Shown here one piece after another: positions 26,101-37,212 of a DNA stretch of 64,000 bases; within the stretch, counting starts at the first letter, position 1, and each line of letters starts with the position of its first letter. Source of the DNA: Parus major (lineage: Eukaryota; Chordata; Aves; Passeriformes; Paridae); the NCBI RefSeq assembly GCF_001522545.3, contig NC_031770.1:4090281-4154280 (forward strand), read 5' to 3'. Below the pieces are notes generated by a model, which was not told the DNA's origin, ran no database searches, and saw only the letters and a program-made list of their open reading frames with translations. A program made the translations under genes and the position numbers.

Positions 26101-27909
26101 CCCAGGGTCTGCTCCACACGCCAGTGCCAGCACAGGACAGCTCTCCAGGCCCTCTCCAGGAGCAAAGAGGAGAAATGGCTGCGGGAGCTGCTGCAGGTGG
26201 GCTGTGAGGGCACAGCCTCCCAGCCTTCCCTGCTCTGGGCCAATTGATTGCCTTAATGTGGATCACCTGGAGCAATTAACGAGGCACAAGCCTTGGCTGC
26301 TGAATTCTCAGCTGCTCTGAGATCAGCTGCTGAATAACCCCCAAATGTAGGAGCTGGGGCTATTTGCTCAGCTGGGTTGAACCCATATCATTTGTCCTGA
26401 AGGCACAGGACACAGCTGGGGGCCAAAGCTTTTCCTTCAGCCTCTTCAGGGTGCAGGTGAGCGCCCTGGGCCTGTGGGCAGGGGGTGGCTGGCTCTTTGC
26501 ACAGTGTTTCTCATGAGAGCAGAAAGGAGCCAAGGCATCACAGACCTGCCTCCCTCCCTGTGTGCTTCCCTAGGCCTCCACCTGCGTTTGGGCTTTGGAG
26601 GAGGCCTTGAATGTCTAAGAGAAACTCCCTTTTGAAATGCTGTTTTCATATAAATAGAAAAAAGGACGCCTTCTAAAATAACCTCCCAATAAAGTACCAA
26701 AACATTAAAATAAAAGAATTGACTAGAAGTGCTAATTTTCAAAGAAAAAAATGCCATTGTGTTCTGTATTTGACCTGAGTTTATACTTTAACCACTTAAC
26801 AAGTGTCAATTTTAGACCAGTCTGCTTGAAAAACACTGAGAATTTTTTCCTTCACATTTTTAGAAACAAAACTCCTTTTCCTCCCATGTTAGTTACAGAG
26901 CAACCTAGACAACATGGCAAAGTATGTATATGTTAAAACATACTTGGTGTAGCTCCACAATAAAATTCAGCACCTCCTGCTGAGCTCCAGGAATCCTGTA
27001 AGATGTTATTGTGCACTCACTGACCTGTCAAAATAAAAAAAACCCTCAGAACCTCTAACACTGACTATCTGCTCAGTAGATCACTGTACATCAGTATTTC
27101 TGAATATACTTTGTCTGTCCACCCTCTACTTGTTTGGAGCAAAGAGTAAGCAAAATGAGATGGTTTAGGCAGATGCTAACATGTCCTGAACTAGGTTTAA
27201 AGTCCTTAGACAGTAAAATACTCTTTATTTATAGTGTAGTGCTTCTTTCACAGTTCAGGCATAGTTCAGTCCCAGTCATATAAATAATACTCTGACAATT
27301 ATAATAGGAAAAAAATACTGTATAGACCTACTTATTACACCAAGCAGATAAGCCCTTTAAGGCTAGGGTAATTTATGGACTATGCTGGAACGTTTATGGG
27401 CTAATTAGGCAGAGCTATAATGATAATGAATTTTATGGACACTGAAAATACCCTTCAGATGAGCAGCCTGGCAAAGCACAGAATGTCACACAGCTTTGAA
27501 GACCATTCATCCAGCACTAGTAAAATACGGCTCTGGGAGAGCCGGGGCTGTGCCGGCAGCCAAAGCAGCGCTGTAAACAACTCCTGCCCCCCAGACAGAT
27601 GGGAGCTGGGAGCTCCTGCAGCCCATCCTCAGCCACTGGTCTTCCCTGGTAAATAGGAGACATGAAAATATTATATTTGTTTGGATAACAAATAGTTGCC
27701 ACCAAAGCACAAAGACACCAGCCCAGAAAAGCAAGATCGATGCGTTCCTAATTTTCACGTCTTTAAGGAGCAGACAAGATCATTCCTGAGATTATAACTC
27801 ACTACTTCAACCCTGATTTTTTGGGGATTGAAATTAGTCAAGCAAGGTAATTGTCTTTTTCTCTCAGCAGTAATGGTTATGTCTGGCTCTGGAAAGGATA
27901 GAAGTCCAG
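23140..27909. other. Non-coding stretch, no gene recognised
   Basis: No coding gene is supported. A short (CA)n tract lies at about 24611-24624. The sequence at 23693-23740 contains motifs reminiscent of old amniote interspersed repeats, but too decayed to call. A GC-richer patch at about 25880-26240 yields overlapping open frames on both strands without recognisable domains. Confidence 0.5.
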
Positions 27910-28235
27910 AAAAGCTGGATTTTCAGGGACAACCTTCTCCAAACTCAAGAACTGCCCATGCCAACAATCTAAAAAACGATGGCAGCAGGAGCCTGCATGG
28001 ATGAACACAGAGCTGCTGACAAAACTGAGCCATAAAAAGGAAGCATACAAGAGGTCCAAGTAATTACAGGTGACCAGAAATGCAGCGTGCCACCAGACCA
28101 GTCACTGGAGCAGGTTGCCCAGAGAGGTTATGAAGTCTCCACCTGTGCAGGTATTGAAACCCTAGGAAAGTGTTCAAACTGTCCCTGCTCAGAGCAGGGG
28201 TGGGGGACAGGACGCTGTCCAAGATTGTGGATGAG
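27910..28235 (+). mobile_element. CR1 LINE, internally deleted copy
   Basis: This is a plus-strand CR1 copy in which two distant parts of the element lie almost side by side. From about 27910 to 28075 it resembles the internal CR1 ORF2 region. In the frame starting at 27998 it reads WMNTELLTKLSHKKEAYKR, close to the CR1 motif between the endonuclease and reverse-transcriptase domains. From about 28100 to 28235 it matches the CR1 3' end ('cactggagcaggttgcccag', 'agaggttatgaagtctcc', 'ctgctcagagcaggggtggg'). Most of the reverse-transcriptase region expected between these blocks is missing. The junction lies at about 28076-28100. Two independent insertions of different fragments is the alternative. 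It is clearly older and more diverged than the minus-strand copies. Confidence 0.8.
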
Positions 28236-30529
28236 CAGAGATGTGTATGAAGTGCCAAACACACCTGAGTCAGAGCAGCTGGGGAGGTGCCTCCATCCCT
28301 TCATGCCCAGAGGCCTCTCAGGAGGGTCAGTGTTCATGGTTTGTTTTCTCCCAGCTGCAGACACAGGTGGGAATGCCCTGCCCTTTGCACAACCATCCCA
28401 TGGTCAGAGCTCTCAGCTGCACGTGGGGAACTCTCCCAAGAGTGTTCATGTATTTTACAATAAATAACCTTGGCACAAAACAAACCGAAACAAAATGAAA
28501 CCAAATCAAAATAACCTTGGGAATTGGAATGAGAAGCCAGGAACACTACCTGCCAGCTGGATGCCCTGAGTGCTGTTACAGACCTTTTCTTTCCAAGGTA
28601 TTTTCCTCCTTGGAGCTCTCTGAATCCTCAGTCTGAGCTGAACAGAGGCTCTTGACTGTGCCAGCCAAGCCTGCAAACTCAAGGCCATGCAACACCATAA
28701 GCAGAAACAACTGGACATCTCAAAGACTCATCCAAAAGACTCTGCAATACATATGTCAGCTTTCCTGTAGTTGTTTTTTCTGATTCTGTTTGCCTGCTTA
28801 TCCTTACAGCACATCTCAGCATGAAAGCAAACAGTTCAGACATCCCTAATCCTCTCACTGCTGCTCCTACGTTGTTATCTCAGGGCAGGCCTGGCTTTGC
28901 AGCCACACATTGCATGTCACACCTCAGTGTATTGATTTAGCAACAGCTTCCTCTGATTTATGGCTTCAACTGACATTAGAAGTGGTTCCTGTACCAAAAA
29001 ATATGTGATAAAACGTGGCATAGTCATTAGAGATTAATTTAAAGTCACTAAACCTGCCCTGTGAATAGTCCTGTGCTTCTAAGTTAAGCACACTCTGGGG
29101 TTTACAGGTATTTAAGCAGGGATCAGCTCTGTGCTGCCCAGTATTTCAGGAGGTGTTCTTAAAGGTGTTTGACCAACTAAAATTGTAAATTGAAGGTAAA
29201 TACGATTTTTCAAAAGCTCCACAAATGATACTTTTGTTACTCTAAGTAGGAATTAGTACCCACATAACACAGACCTGAGAGTGTTTCCTCCAGCTGAATG
29301 AGGACACTTCAATCCTGAAATGAACTGGTTTCAAAAGCTCAGACTTGGTCCTGGGAAGGATCTTAGGTGCCTTCTGGAAATCTCCCTCTGCCCAGTGAGA
29401 AAAGGTGGCCTTGAGCCTTAGCAGCACTGAGCAGGGAATATCCAAATATATGACTTAGGGACTTGGAATAGGCTTTCTTAGGAGAAAACAATTTGACCTA
29501 AAATCGTGACTCTTTGGGACAGGAACTTTGGGCCTGCTAACTCATTTCAGTGCCTGCTGACACAGTTAATTACAGATAGGAAAATCAGATGGGAGCCACC
29601 TCCCCCAGCACACACCTCTGCAGCTGAATTCACCTTCTAACCCGTCTTCATGGCCAACTAGAGATGCTTTTTTAGGGGCTGATTCCTTTGTCCCATTCCA
29701 GGGTGAGCTCTGGGCTCAGAGCCCATTCCTCTGCCCCAGGGACACCAGGGGGACTGGTTCCCATGTGGCTCTGAGCATCAGCCTCTGTAGGTGGATAAAT
29801 TTAGGTGAAAGAAATTCTCTCTGTCCTGAAGGGATGTCAGATCCCATTGCAGTCATGCATCCCTCCAGTTTCTGCTAGTGATTTATATATTCATTAATAC
29901 ACATGAATTCATATATGCATTAGTATGTGACCTTTTGTCTCTGTGTGCATCTGCTTGGGGTTTGGTTTATTGGGGCACCAAAAAACATCACAATTTCTCA
30001 TGGGAACACCTGAACAACTTGTAAATTCACATATATAAGTGAGTGTATTAGAACAGAATTCAATGAAAAACAGAAATCCAGTGCAAAACATTGACGGTCA
30101 AAACATATTTTTGGAGATTCTCTATTTCCTTTAGGTTTCTGAAATACTGAACACACAAATGGTTTTAACATTACTACTAGGACCTTTAAGGCTTTCCTTC
30201 CCCTCTTTTTTTTTTCCCTACTTGAAAATAGAGAGACATTGGAAGTATTCTGATGTGTTTTGATCACCTTTCAAATCTCATACTGTTTTCCAGTCAAAAA
30301 AAGAGGGAAAACAGGAAAAAATTAAATGAAAAATTAGAGGTTGGAATTGCAGCTAAACCATGGCAATGCCACAACTGAATAAGGAAGCAAAAATTTGATT
30401 CACAGAAACCAATATATATAAATCTCTCAGTCTAGTACTTCATTCTGATTTAGGAGAAAAAAAAAAAAAAAAGCGTTTTCCCATATTTCCTTCTCAGTCT
30501 GACTGGAGATGAAAACTTGTGGCACATTA
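28236..30529. other. Non-coding stretch
   Basis: No gene or confident transposon is seen. There is an A16 run at 30457-30472. A weak CTCF-like core (GACACCAGGGGGACTGG) lies near 29741-29757, but it mismatches the consensus at several strong positions and is not called. Open frames are short and featureless. Confidence 0.5.
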
Positions 30530-31240
30530 ATCCCTTCCTAAATTAGATATACCCTCTGAAAAGTATGGAATTGTGGGCTATAAATGGCCTAGCATTAATT
30601 GCAGTAATTTCCCTGTGGCTGAAATGGATGTTGCAGGGCCTTTTATTCCCTTAAATTCTCTTCATCCTTTCTTTAAATAGCTAAAGTGTGAATGTGGCCT
30701 GACATTTCTGTTCCTTTGGGGAGCAGTTGCACCCCCTGACCCTTGGCTGTGTCTCCCAGAAGCTGCAGTCATTTTCAGTTAAGGGTAATTGGCAGCAGAA
30801 TACACTTTGTTCTGTACAGTGTTAAAAATGGGGGACTTTGTTTTGCCAACCTTCCTGAACTTCCCTTCAGTTCAATAAAGGAGTGCAACATTTGTATAAG
30901 AAAGAAATATTGTCTTCAATGGGAAATGTATTCCATGTGTGTTATAATTTATATTATGACAGATCTTTCTGAACGTACAATATTGTTATTCACCGGGTGG
31001 AAAGAAACTTTATCAACTTCTTTCTTTCTTTTGGAAAAAAATGAGTTCTTTGAGGAGACCATAATTTTTATTTGCGGAAATATGTGATAAATTTGAATAA
31101 TAAATTTATATTAAACCTCCCATTTGTATTCGATTTCCTTCATAAATCTGGGTAAGATGTCAGTCGAGCCGTTCATGTATAAAATATTAGAATAAACATT
31201 GCCTGTCTAATTGAAAAATCTGTCTTCATCAAGGACCTGG
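30530..31240. promoter_or_regulatory. Candidate conserved non-coding element
   Basis: This AT-rich block has repeat-free texture and many homeodomain-type cores, including 'gcattaattgcagtaatttc' near 30590 and 'tgtctaattgaaaaatctg' near 31203. It contains no identifiable repeat, and its short open frames are implausible as proteins. Regulatory function is inferred from texture only. No alignment was available to show conservation. Confidence 0.25.
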
Positions 31241-31389
31241 AGCTGAGCTTAAGAATGAAAGATGGAGGCTTTATTTAATGCAGCTCTGCCCTGACTGTCA
31301 TGAATGCTGTCTTTTTCCTCCCCTTCACCACCTCAACAGGAACAGCAAAGCTCTATTCCCCAACTGGTCTTAAAGGCAGAAATACAAAG

Positions 31390-31620
31390 ATATGCAGAGA
31401 AAGCAATGGTGGCTGGTGTCTGTGGAGTGCTTTAAGGGACTTATGTTCGCGAGCGTTAATCCTCCTGCACTTAGAGGATGGGAGTTGCATTCCCTGCTGG
31501 ATTGGCTGGCCCAGGCTCAAAATTTACAGCCAAGGTAATAATCTTCGAGGGTGACCCCATGGGGTCACTCCCGTTATCACCAGAGGATGTAACTACAACA
31601 GTGGGGAGAGATAAAGGCGA
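31390..31620. promoter_or_regulatory. Candidate regulatory block with 18-bp palindrome
   Basis: The block contains a perfect 18-base palindrome, GTGACCCCATGGGGTCAC, at 31551-31568. Within it, TGACCC and GGGTCA form an everted repeat with a four-base spacer, which resembles a nuclear-receptor half-site pair. Nearby are rare CpG-containing words (TTCGCGAGCG near 31446) and a Pitx/Otx-like TTAATCC. Function is inferred; only the palindrome is directly observed. Confidence 0.35.
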
Positions 31621-33905
31621 GAGCAAAAAGGGAAATGAGAAAGGAGGTTGGGAGGGTTTTGCAGACCAAGGAAAGAAAAAAAGGAGGAAAGAAAGGGGCA
31701 AAAAGAGAGCATATGTGTGTTTTCAGAACCTCTGGGATTTCTCTGGCTGACTTAAAGCTCAGAGAGTGACTGTGAAAACCTGCCAACCCCACCAGCGTGC
31801 TCTGATCCAGCCAGGCTTTCAGGAGAGCCACTGCAAAGTCAGTCCTGGTTTGAAATGGAGACAGGGGACTCTTGGAGCAGGCAAGGGTGGAGGGACTGGG
31901 AGGGGACCCAGAGAGCAGCACCCCAGGGAGCCTGGCCAGAGGGTGGAAGGTGCCTGGTCTGCTCACAGGGGCTCAGAGCTCGACCCTGCTGAGCTTCAGA
32001 GACGTGCAGTAGGGCTGAGCAGGATCCTCTCAGTTTGTTATTCCAGAAAAGAAAAGGCCCAAGTGCCCGGTAATTAACAATTCCAGGGTCCCTGAAGCTT
32101 TCAAAGTTCACTTGTAAGGATGCGTATAAAACTTTGCTGCCCTCAGGAAGCGCTGAGGTGAGTGAATGAGACACAATGCTGGTTTGTAGAGAGCAGTCAC
32201 CAAAGGAGATAAACCTCCACTCTTGTCAAGCTGGATCCTTCCCAGGGCCTCACAAACAGCTCAGGGAGGGGGGAGGCAGCAGTGCTATGGACAGGGAGGA
32301 GCTGCACCCAGATGTGGACTTGGCTGGCAGCAGACAGATTTGTGCAACACTTTGAGCTGGATCAGGTCAGAGATACGGCCCTGGTATCTCCTGCAGATGG
32401 GAGCAGCTGCTGGCTTGCTATCCACAGCTCTGGAAACTGTTCAGTTTTTATCCCATCAGACACTTTCCCTACCACCTTGCTCAAAGCACTTGGCTCCTCT
32501 AAACCTTGGATTCCAGTTTTTTGCAAATTATATTTCATTGTCCTTCAGCTGTGGCCCTGGTGCTCCCACCACAGAGCCAAGGGTCTTCACACTGGCCTCG
32601 GAGCTGCTTTCTGTCCAGCCCTAAGGAAAAAGCACAACTGGAGCAACAAAGAGGAATTTGGAGATGAGAAAGAACAAAGAACTGCCAAGGAGGCCTAAGA
32701 AGGCATAACTTGTACAAGAAACAAAATCTCAGTGTAAGCCACAGTCATGGGTCTATTCTGATGGACATCAAAGGTGGCATAACATCAATATTAATAAATA
32801 ATCCTGTGGCCACTGAAAACTTTATTTTCCATCTTTTGGAAGGATATCCTGGACCAAGGGATTGAAGACGTTTCTAAAAGTTCAGTCTCTACTTGTGGCT
32901 CTTCAAGCACATCAGGAGGACCTTTGTGAAGGGAAGAGGTGGGTGAAGAGCACCTATTTTAGCATGTCAAGCCCTCCCAACCCATATAACTCCTAGTAAA
33001 GAGAAGTGAGAGTACATTAGAAAGACAGGTAAAGGGAACTGATGACTTCAACCAATGTAAAGAAAACCAGAGACTAACAAATTTGTCAAAAAACTATCAG
33101 TCTGTAAAAATAAACTACATTTCTGCTGCACTCAGAAATTAAACCAGTATCAGCCTCAGCCTTCAAAGTACTGGAGATCATGTGTCTCTTCTTGGTAGCT
33201 GGAAATTCATCCAAGGCTTAAGACAATCTCATTTGTCTCCTGTTGCAGGTTTTTGGCCCTAATAATTTTTCATGTAGGCAGCACTGCTACAGTGGAATTA
33301 CAGCCCAGCAATGCCTTTTACCTTTCAGGGAGAAACTAGGGAGGGACAGGATGACTTGTGATAGAAATATTTTTTGTTCAGCCAAAAAGATAAGGAAAAA
33401 AATCCCATTTACTGCAACACGAGTACTCAGTAAGAACCTAAGAAAATGGGAATGAATATATTTAAGTCCTGGATAAATCTGTAAATTAAAATGTCTCATT
33501 TTCTGGATTTGATGAAACACAGAAACACTCCAAGGAAAGTAGAAACTTTCTGTGATTTGCTTGCTTTGGCAAATCACATATGATAATAATGATAATAACT
33601 TTTATGTACACTGCTTTTACCAGCTTTTGCTCTCACCATCCCTTTATTAAAATCTAGGGAATCCTCTTATTAAAAGACATGTAAAGGAATAAGCTAAAAG
33701 CAAATTACCTGTTTGCATTAAGTGACAGTGGAGATGTAGAGGAGGTGGATTCCAGCCAAAGTTAAAGGAAGACCCTGCCATGTCACTGGGAACAACATTC
33801 AGGTGGCAGCAGGGAGCTCAGTCACAGAACTTCCCGCAGTGCTGCACATCAGAGTGCGAGCTTTTAACTAAGCTTTGAGAGTACCATAACAGACTGAGAG
33901 CAGAT
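31621..33905. other. Non-coding stretch
   Basis: A purine-rich part lies at about 31610-31705. A GC-richer part at 31860-32420 generates several open frames of 100-138 codons on both strands without domains. A (TAA)/(TGA)-rich stretch at 33582-33600 vaguely resembles the 3' tail of old L3/MIR3-type repeats but cannot be called. No gene is recognised. Confidence 0.5.
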
Positions 33906-33949
33906 GCCAGAAATGGCTACCAATCGTGCTAGAAATGGCCACCAACCAT
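33906..33949 (+). repeat. 22-bp tandem duplication with AAATGGC cores
   Basis: Two adjacent 22-base units (33906-33927 and 33928-33949) differ at four positions. Each holds AGAAATGGC followed by ACCAA, which resembles the YY1-type core AANATGGC. It may be a local slippage duplication. It lies next to the candidate regulatory region that follows. Confidence 0.7.
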
Positions 33950-34239
33950 CCTGTCTCCCTGGTAAGATGATACAAAGCTAAAGGCTTCAGCATAGCACTG
34001 CTGCTCTTCCACCTCAATAAGTGGGGTTGTTCTCAGGTCTCACAACTACCAACACACACTTTATGAATACACACTTGAAGAGGTAACAAGAGGAAGGCAA
34101 GAGGTTAACGCTGGCTCTGGAGGTTCCTGACTCTGGCAGATCCAGTGGCTGATGGGAGCAGCGTTCACCCTTTGCAGTTTCCATTCGATACTGTCATTTA
34201 TGGAATGACCTGTCTATTAACCCTGCCCCACTCTCGCTG

Positions 34240-34860
34240 CACCAGCAGCAATTCAGGTGGAGCTCAATAACCTCTGTCATTGTCCTGGCCTGCCATGAGG
34301 TTTCTCAGCTCAATGCCACACTTGAATGACACTCTGTCATTATGCTATATTTAGGTAATGAAAGGTGTAATTAGCTTTGTTCTGCTGCAAGCTGATCTGA
34401 CCCTGTATGCATTATAAAAGGTAATAAAATAGGTGCCCAGGTATAAAACCCTGAATAAGCATATTATTCAGTGTAATTTCACGAGCCAAAAACTGATGAA
34501 AGAACTGGGCTGAGGGAGCCTCAGCTGCTGCAGTGCCCAACCAGGCTCTCCGTGAGAAGCCACGCAGAAAGCGCAGCCAAGGGATGTCGAGGCATCAACA
34601 GAGCCAATACTGAACCAGTCCCCGGCTGGCGCAGCTTTTCTATAATTGATGGCATTTTGTGATGATTGCTTTCCTATTACAGCACTGTATCTTATCTCCC
34701 CATTGTGAGGGGAGCAGCTTTATGTTATTGTCAGCAGCCCTCCAGAGCCAGTATTATCCCGGGCCCATGGCCTTTGTGGGGCTGTCGGCTTGTCATTAAT
34801 TGTCCTGCCTGACCTTTGTCTGGGACTTTGGCCATCTGCTTTATCGGACCCCATCAGCCT
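34240..34860. promoter_or_regulatory. Candidate conserved enhancer cluster
   Basis: About 600 bases show no repeat signature and an unusual density of recognisable binding-site words. These include AGGTGT overlapping TAATTA (T-box plus homeodomain, 34363-34373), TTAATTG (34796-34802), and TGACCTTTG (nuclear-receptor/COUP-TF-like, 34810-34818) followed by GACTTTGGCC. Octamer-like and GATA-like words (CTTATCTCC, CTTTATCGG) are also present. Open frames here are negligible. The texture resembles ultraconserved developmental enhancers of vertebrate gene deserts. That is inference, since no cross-species alignment was possible. Confidence 0.4.
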
Positions 34861-37022
34861 GTGGGAGGAATGAATGGAACTGATAATATAAAAATCCTGG
34901 CAGGAGAGATACTGGGCTAAAAGCTCTGGATGCCAAATGAGTCAGTCCTTGGGACATCACACATTTTCTTAGCATGAGTAATTCCAGCTGGGGAAAGGAG
35001 TTTTGTGGTATTTGCAAAAAAAATGTTGGCATGTTTGATAGGGGTGCTATCCACACCAGCAGGTCCTTGCTGATTTAGCAGGTGAGTGTCACCTCAGCTT
35101 TGGACTGTGCCTTAGCTTTTCAGGGAATCTCCTGAATGCTTTGCTTGTTTCCAAGATAGTGGAAAATCATGCAGTGGCTCATACTCTCCCACATCCAGGC
35201 CATGATCCTGGGGATGAGACATTCCTCCATCTTCCCTTGATTCCAGCTACAGCAGGACCAAGGCTTGGCAGTGAAATATGGCTGTGGAAAAATCCCTCTT
35301 CTGCTATTCCAGTGGCTGACCTGGTATGTACCGGTGATTGGGAACCACTGAGAGGCTTGAGCAAGGACAGGAAGCCAACAAAATGTGGGCAGCTGAGTCA
35401 CCAGCTCCTGGCAGGCAGGCTGGTGCTGCCCAGCCATGGAGCTCTGGGACTTTGCAGTGCCTCATGTGCTTGGAAGGGAATTCAGCATTTGGGTGTGGGG
35501 GTTCACCCTCTCGTGCCCATGTCACCTGTTGTTTTCTAGGATGTGGCTGCTCTGGGGCTGAGTGTCCCACAGACCATTCCCCACACATGGAGTGCCTGGC
35601 CCAGCGTACACACAAAACACACCTTGGAGAAGCTGACTCCAGGGTGCTGGACAACATTTTCACGTAGTGGATGTGATCAAAAGACTGCTGGAGCCACGGG
35701 AAAGGTGCATCGCTCCCATGGACTCCATTGGGCTTTAAAGCAGGGCCTGTGATCAGCAGCCTATGAAGTCTCCTCAGGAAAGCCTCCCACAATAAAGATG
35801 TTTCACCTGATGCAGATGCTTGTAAAACATTTCTCAAGCAATTAAAAACAGGTAATGCTGAAATTGCGTGGGAATAGACAGAGGGAAATGGTTCTGTTTG
35901 CTCTTTGCTAATGACCAGGACTATGGGTGTTTGCTCCCTGCTGGGAAGAAGGAGTTTCTCAGGCATATTCCCTAGGTAAGGCAAGAGCTGATGGTGAATA
36001 TGACCAAATAACAAAGGTAAATATTCCAGTTATTGCCCTCTGGTCTGGCTGGGACCGCCATGTGAGTTGTGCACAGCTATTCCTCCATCCCACTTTACCA
36101 CCACTTGCTCTTCTTTCCCTCTAGTGGTCTCTAACCCCTAATTTATTTGCCATGCACAAAGGGATAAATGTTGTCAATAGCTTAAATGTAGCTATCTTCT
36201 AAAAAAAGGCACTGACTCAGGGAAGCCTTTAGACCAGCACTAAAGACCTCCTACAGCAGCAATGGTAAGAGAGACATTAAAAAGAGCCCTTAAAAACACA
36301 CAGTATTTGCTTCTTTTCAATTTTTTTTCCCTTGTGTGTGGTATCTAATCAACTCTTCCAAGTCTATTATTTCCCCATAGCACATTGTCTTTATCAGAAT
36401 AAATCAAGTTTTCCTACCCTCATATCCAGTACCCACATTCTAGGACATAGGAAAAATTCACAAAGCAGCAAGGAGTATGAAGGTAGGTGTGAGGACTCCA
36501 ACTCAAATCCACCATGGCCACAGAGATTTCACCCAGGAATTACAAGGGAGAAAGCCCTGTGTTTCTTGTGAGGTCAAACCAGATTTCCCAACAATCCTCT
36601 TGGATCTCACATCTTCTGAATTACTTCAACTGAAGTTTGTCTATCAAGCCAAATCAACACACCAAGCAGTCATACAGCTGATTTTTCTCCCTTTTTTCCC
36701 TCTACAAAGAGCCAGACAAAGCCACAGTGAGATCTTCCATGTCTGCAAGCCCCAACCTGCCATGGGCCCAGCTGGACACAGCCTCGGAGCAACCCACAGC
36801 AAACACCTCCCCAGATCCGCAGCGGGACATGGCAGCCGCCCACACTTTCACTCAGGAATGCCTCTGGTCTCAGGAGATGATGGATATTTTCTCCTGATGC
36901 TCCCCATGGAAAAACAAACAAACACACACACACCTTCTGACAGCCCCATAACCTGGCTACTACTGGGGGGTGGGAAGATGCACCCTGCCAGTAGAAAATT
37001 AGTCCTATGTTCAGGCAGGCAC
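34861..37022. other. Non-coding stretch with the longest open frame
   Basis: The longest open frame of the window (236 codons, minus strand, 35304-36014) lies here. It has no recognisable domain, no biased composition and no splice context, and plus-strand frames overlap it. A short segment near 35718-35750 ('ccattgggctttaaagcagg') resembles old amniote repeats. The (CA)-rich tract at 36913-36933 is a simple repeat. No gene is supported. Confidence 0.5.
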
Positions 37023-37212
37023 AGAGAGCACCTGGTACCCTGCTCTGCCACAAACTTCCTCCTCAGCCTTGGGAAAGTCACTTAACTGCCACGATTTGGA
37101 TATTAATGGGCGTGAGATGCATGAATATTTTTCCATTTGCTCTTGGTAAAGTTGGGGTAATGGCTGGGCTCTACCTCGCAGAGGGTGGTGAGAAAAACCC
37201 AATAAAGGTGGT
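37023..37212 (+). mobile_element. MIR-type SINE fragment
   Basis: The segment matches the MIR core and 3' region in order. 'ctgctctgccacaaacttcc' leads to 'ccttgggaaagtcacttaac', the hallmark MIR block (ccttgggcaagtcacttaac). After an apparent insertion of about 30 bases come 'tttccatttgctcttggtaa' and 'ctacctcgcagagggtggtg', equivalent to the MIR 3' blocks. MIR elements are tRNA-derived core-SINEs, ancient and long inactive in amniotes. The good preservation of the core compared with its age could mean it was co-opted. Confidence 0.65.

Noticed and set aside
29741..29757. CTCF-like core GACACCAGGGGGACTGG
   Set aside because: It fails at the invariant C of the GGC core and at neighbouring positions, so it is too weak to list beside the site at 53804.
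33582..33625. Possible L3/MIR3 3' tail (ATAATAATGATAATAACTTTTAT)
   Set aside because: Only low-complexity similarity, with no adjoining diagnostic blocks.
35304..36014. Longest open frame in the window (236 codons, minus strand)
   Set aside because: No recognisable domain or signal peptide. It is overlapped by plus-strand frames, lacks promoter or splice context, and has a length compatible with chance in 64 kb of moderate GC.
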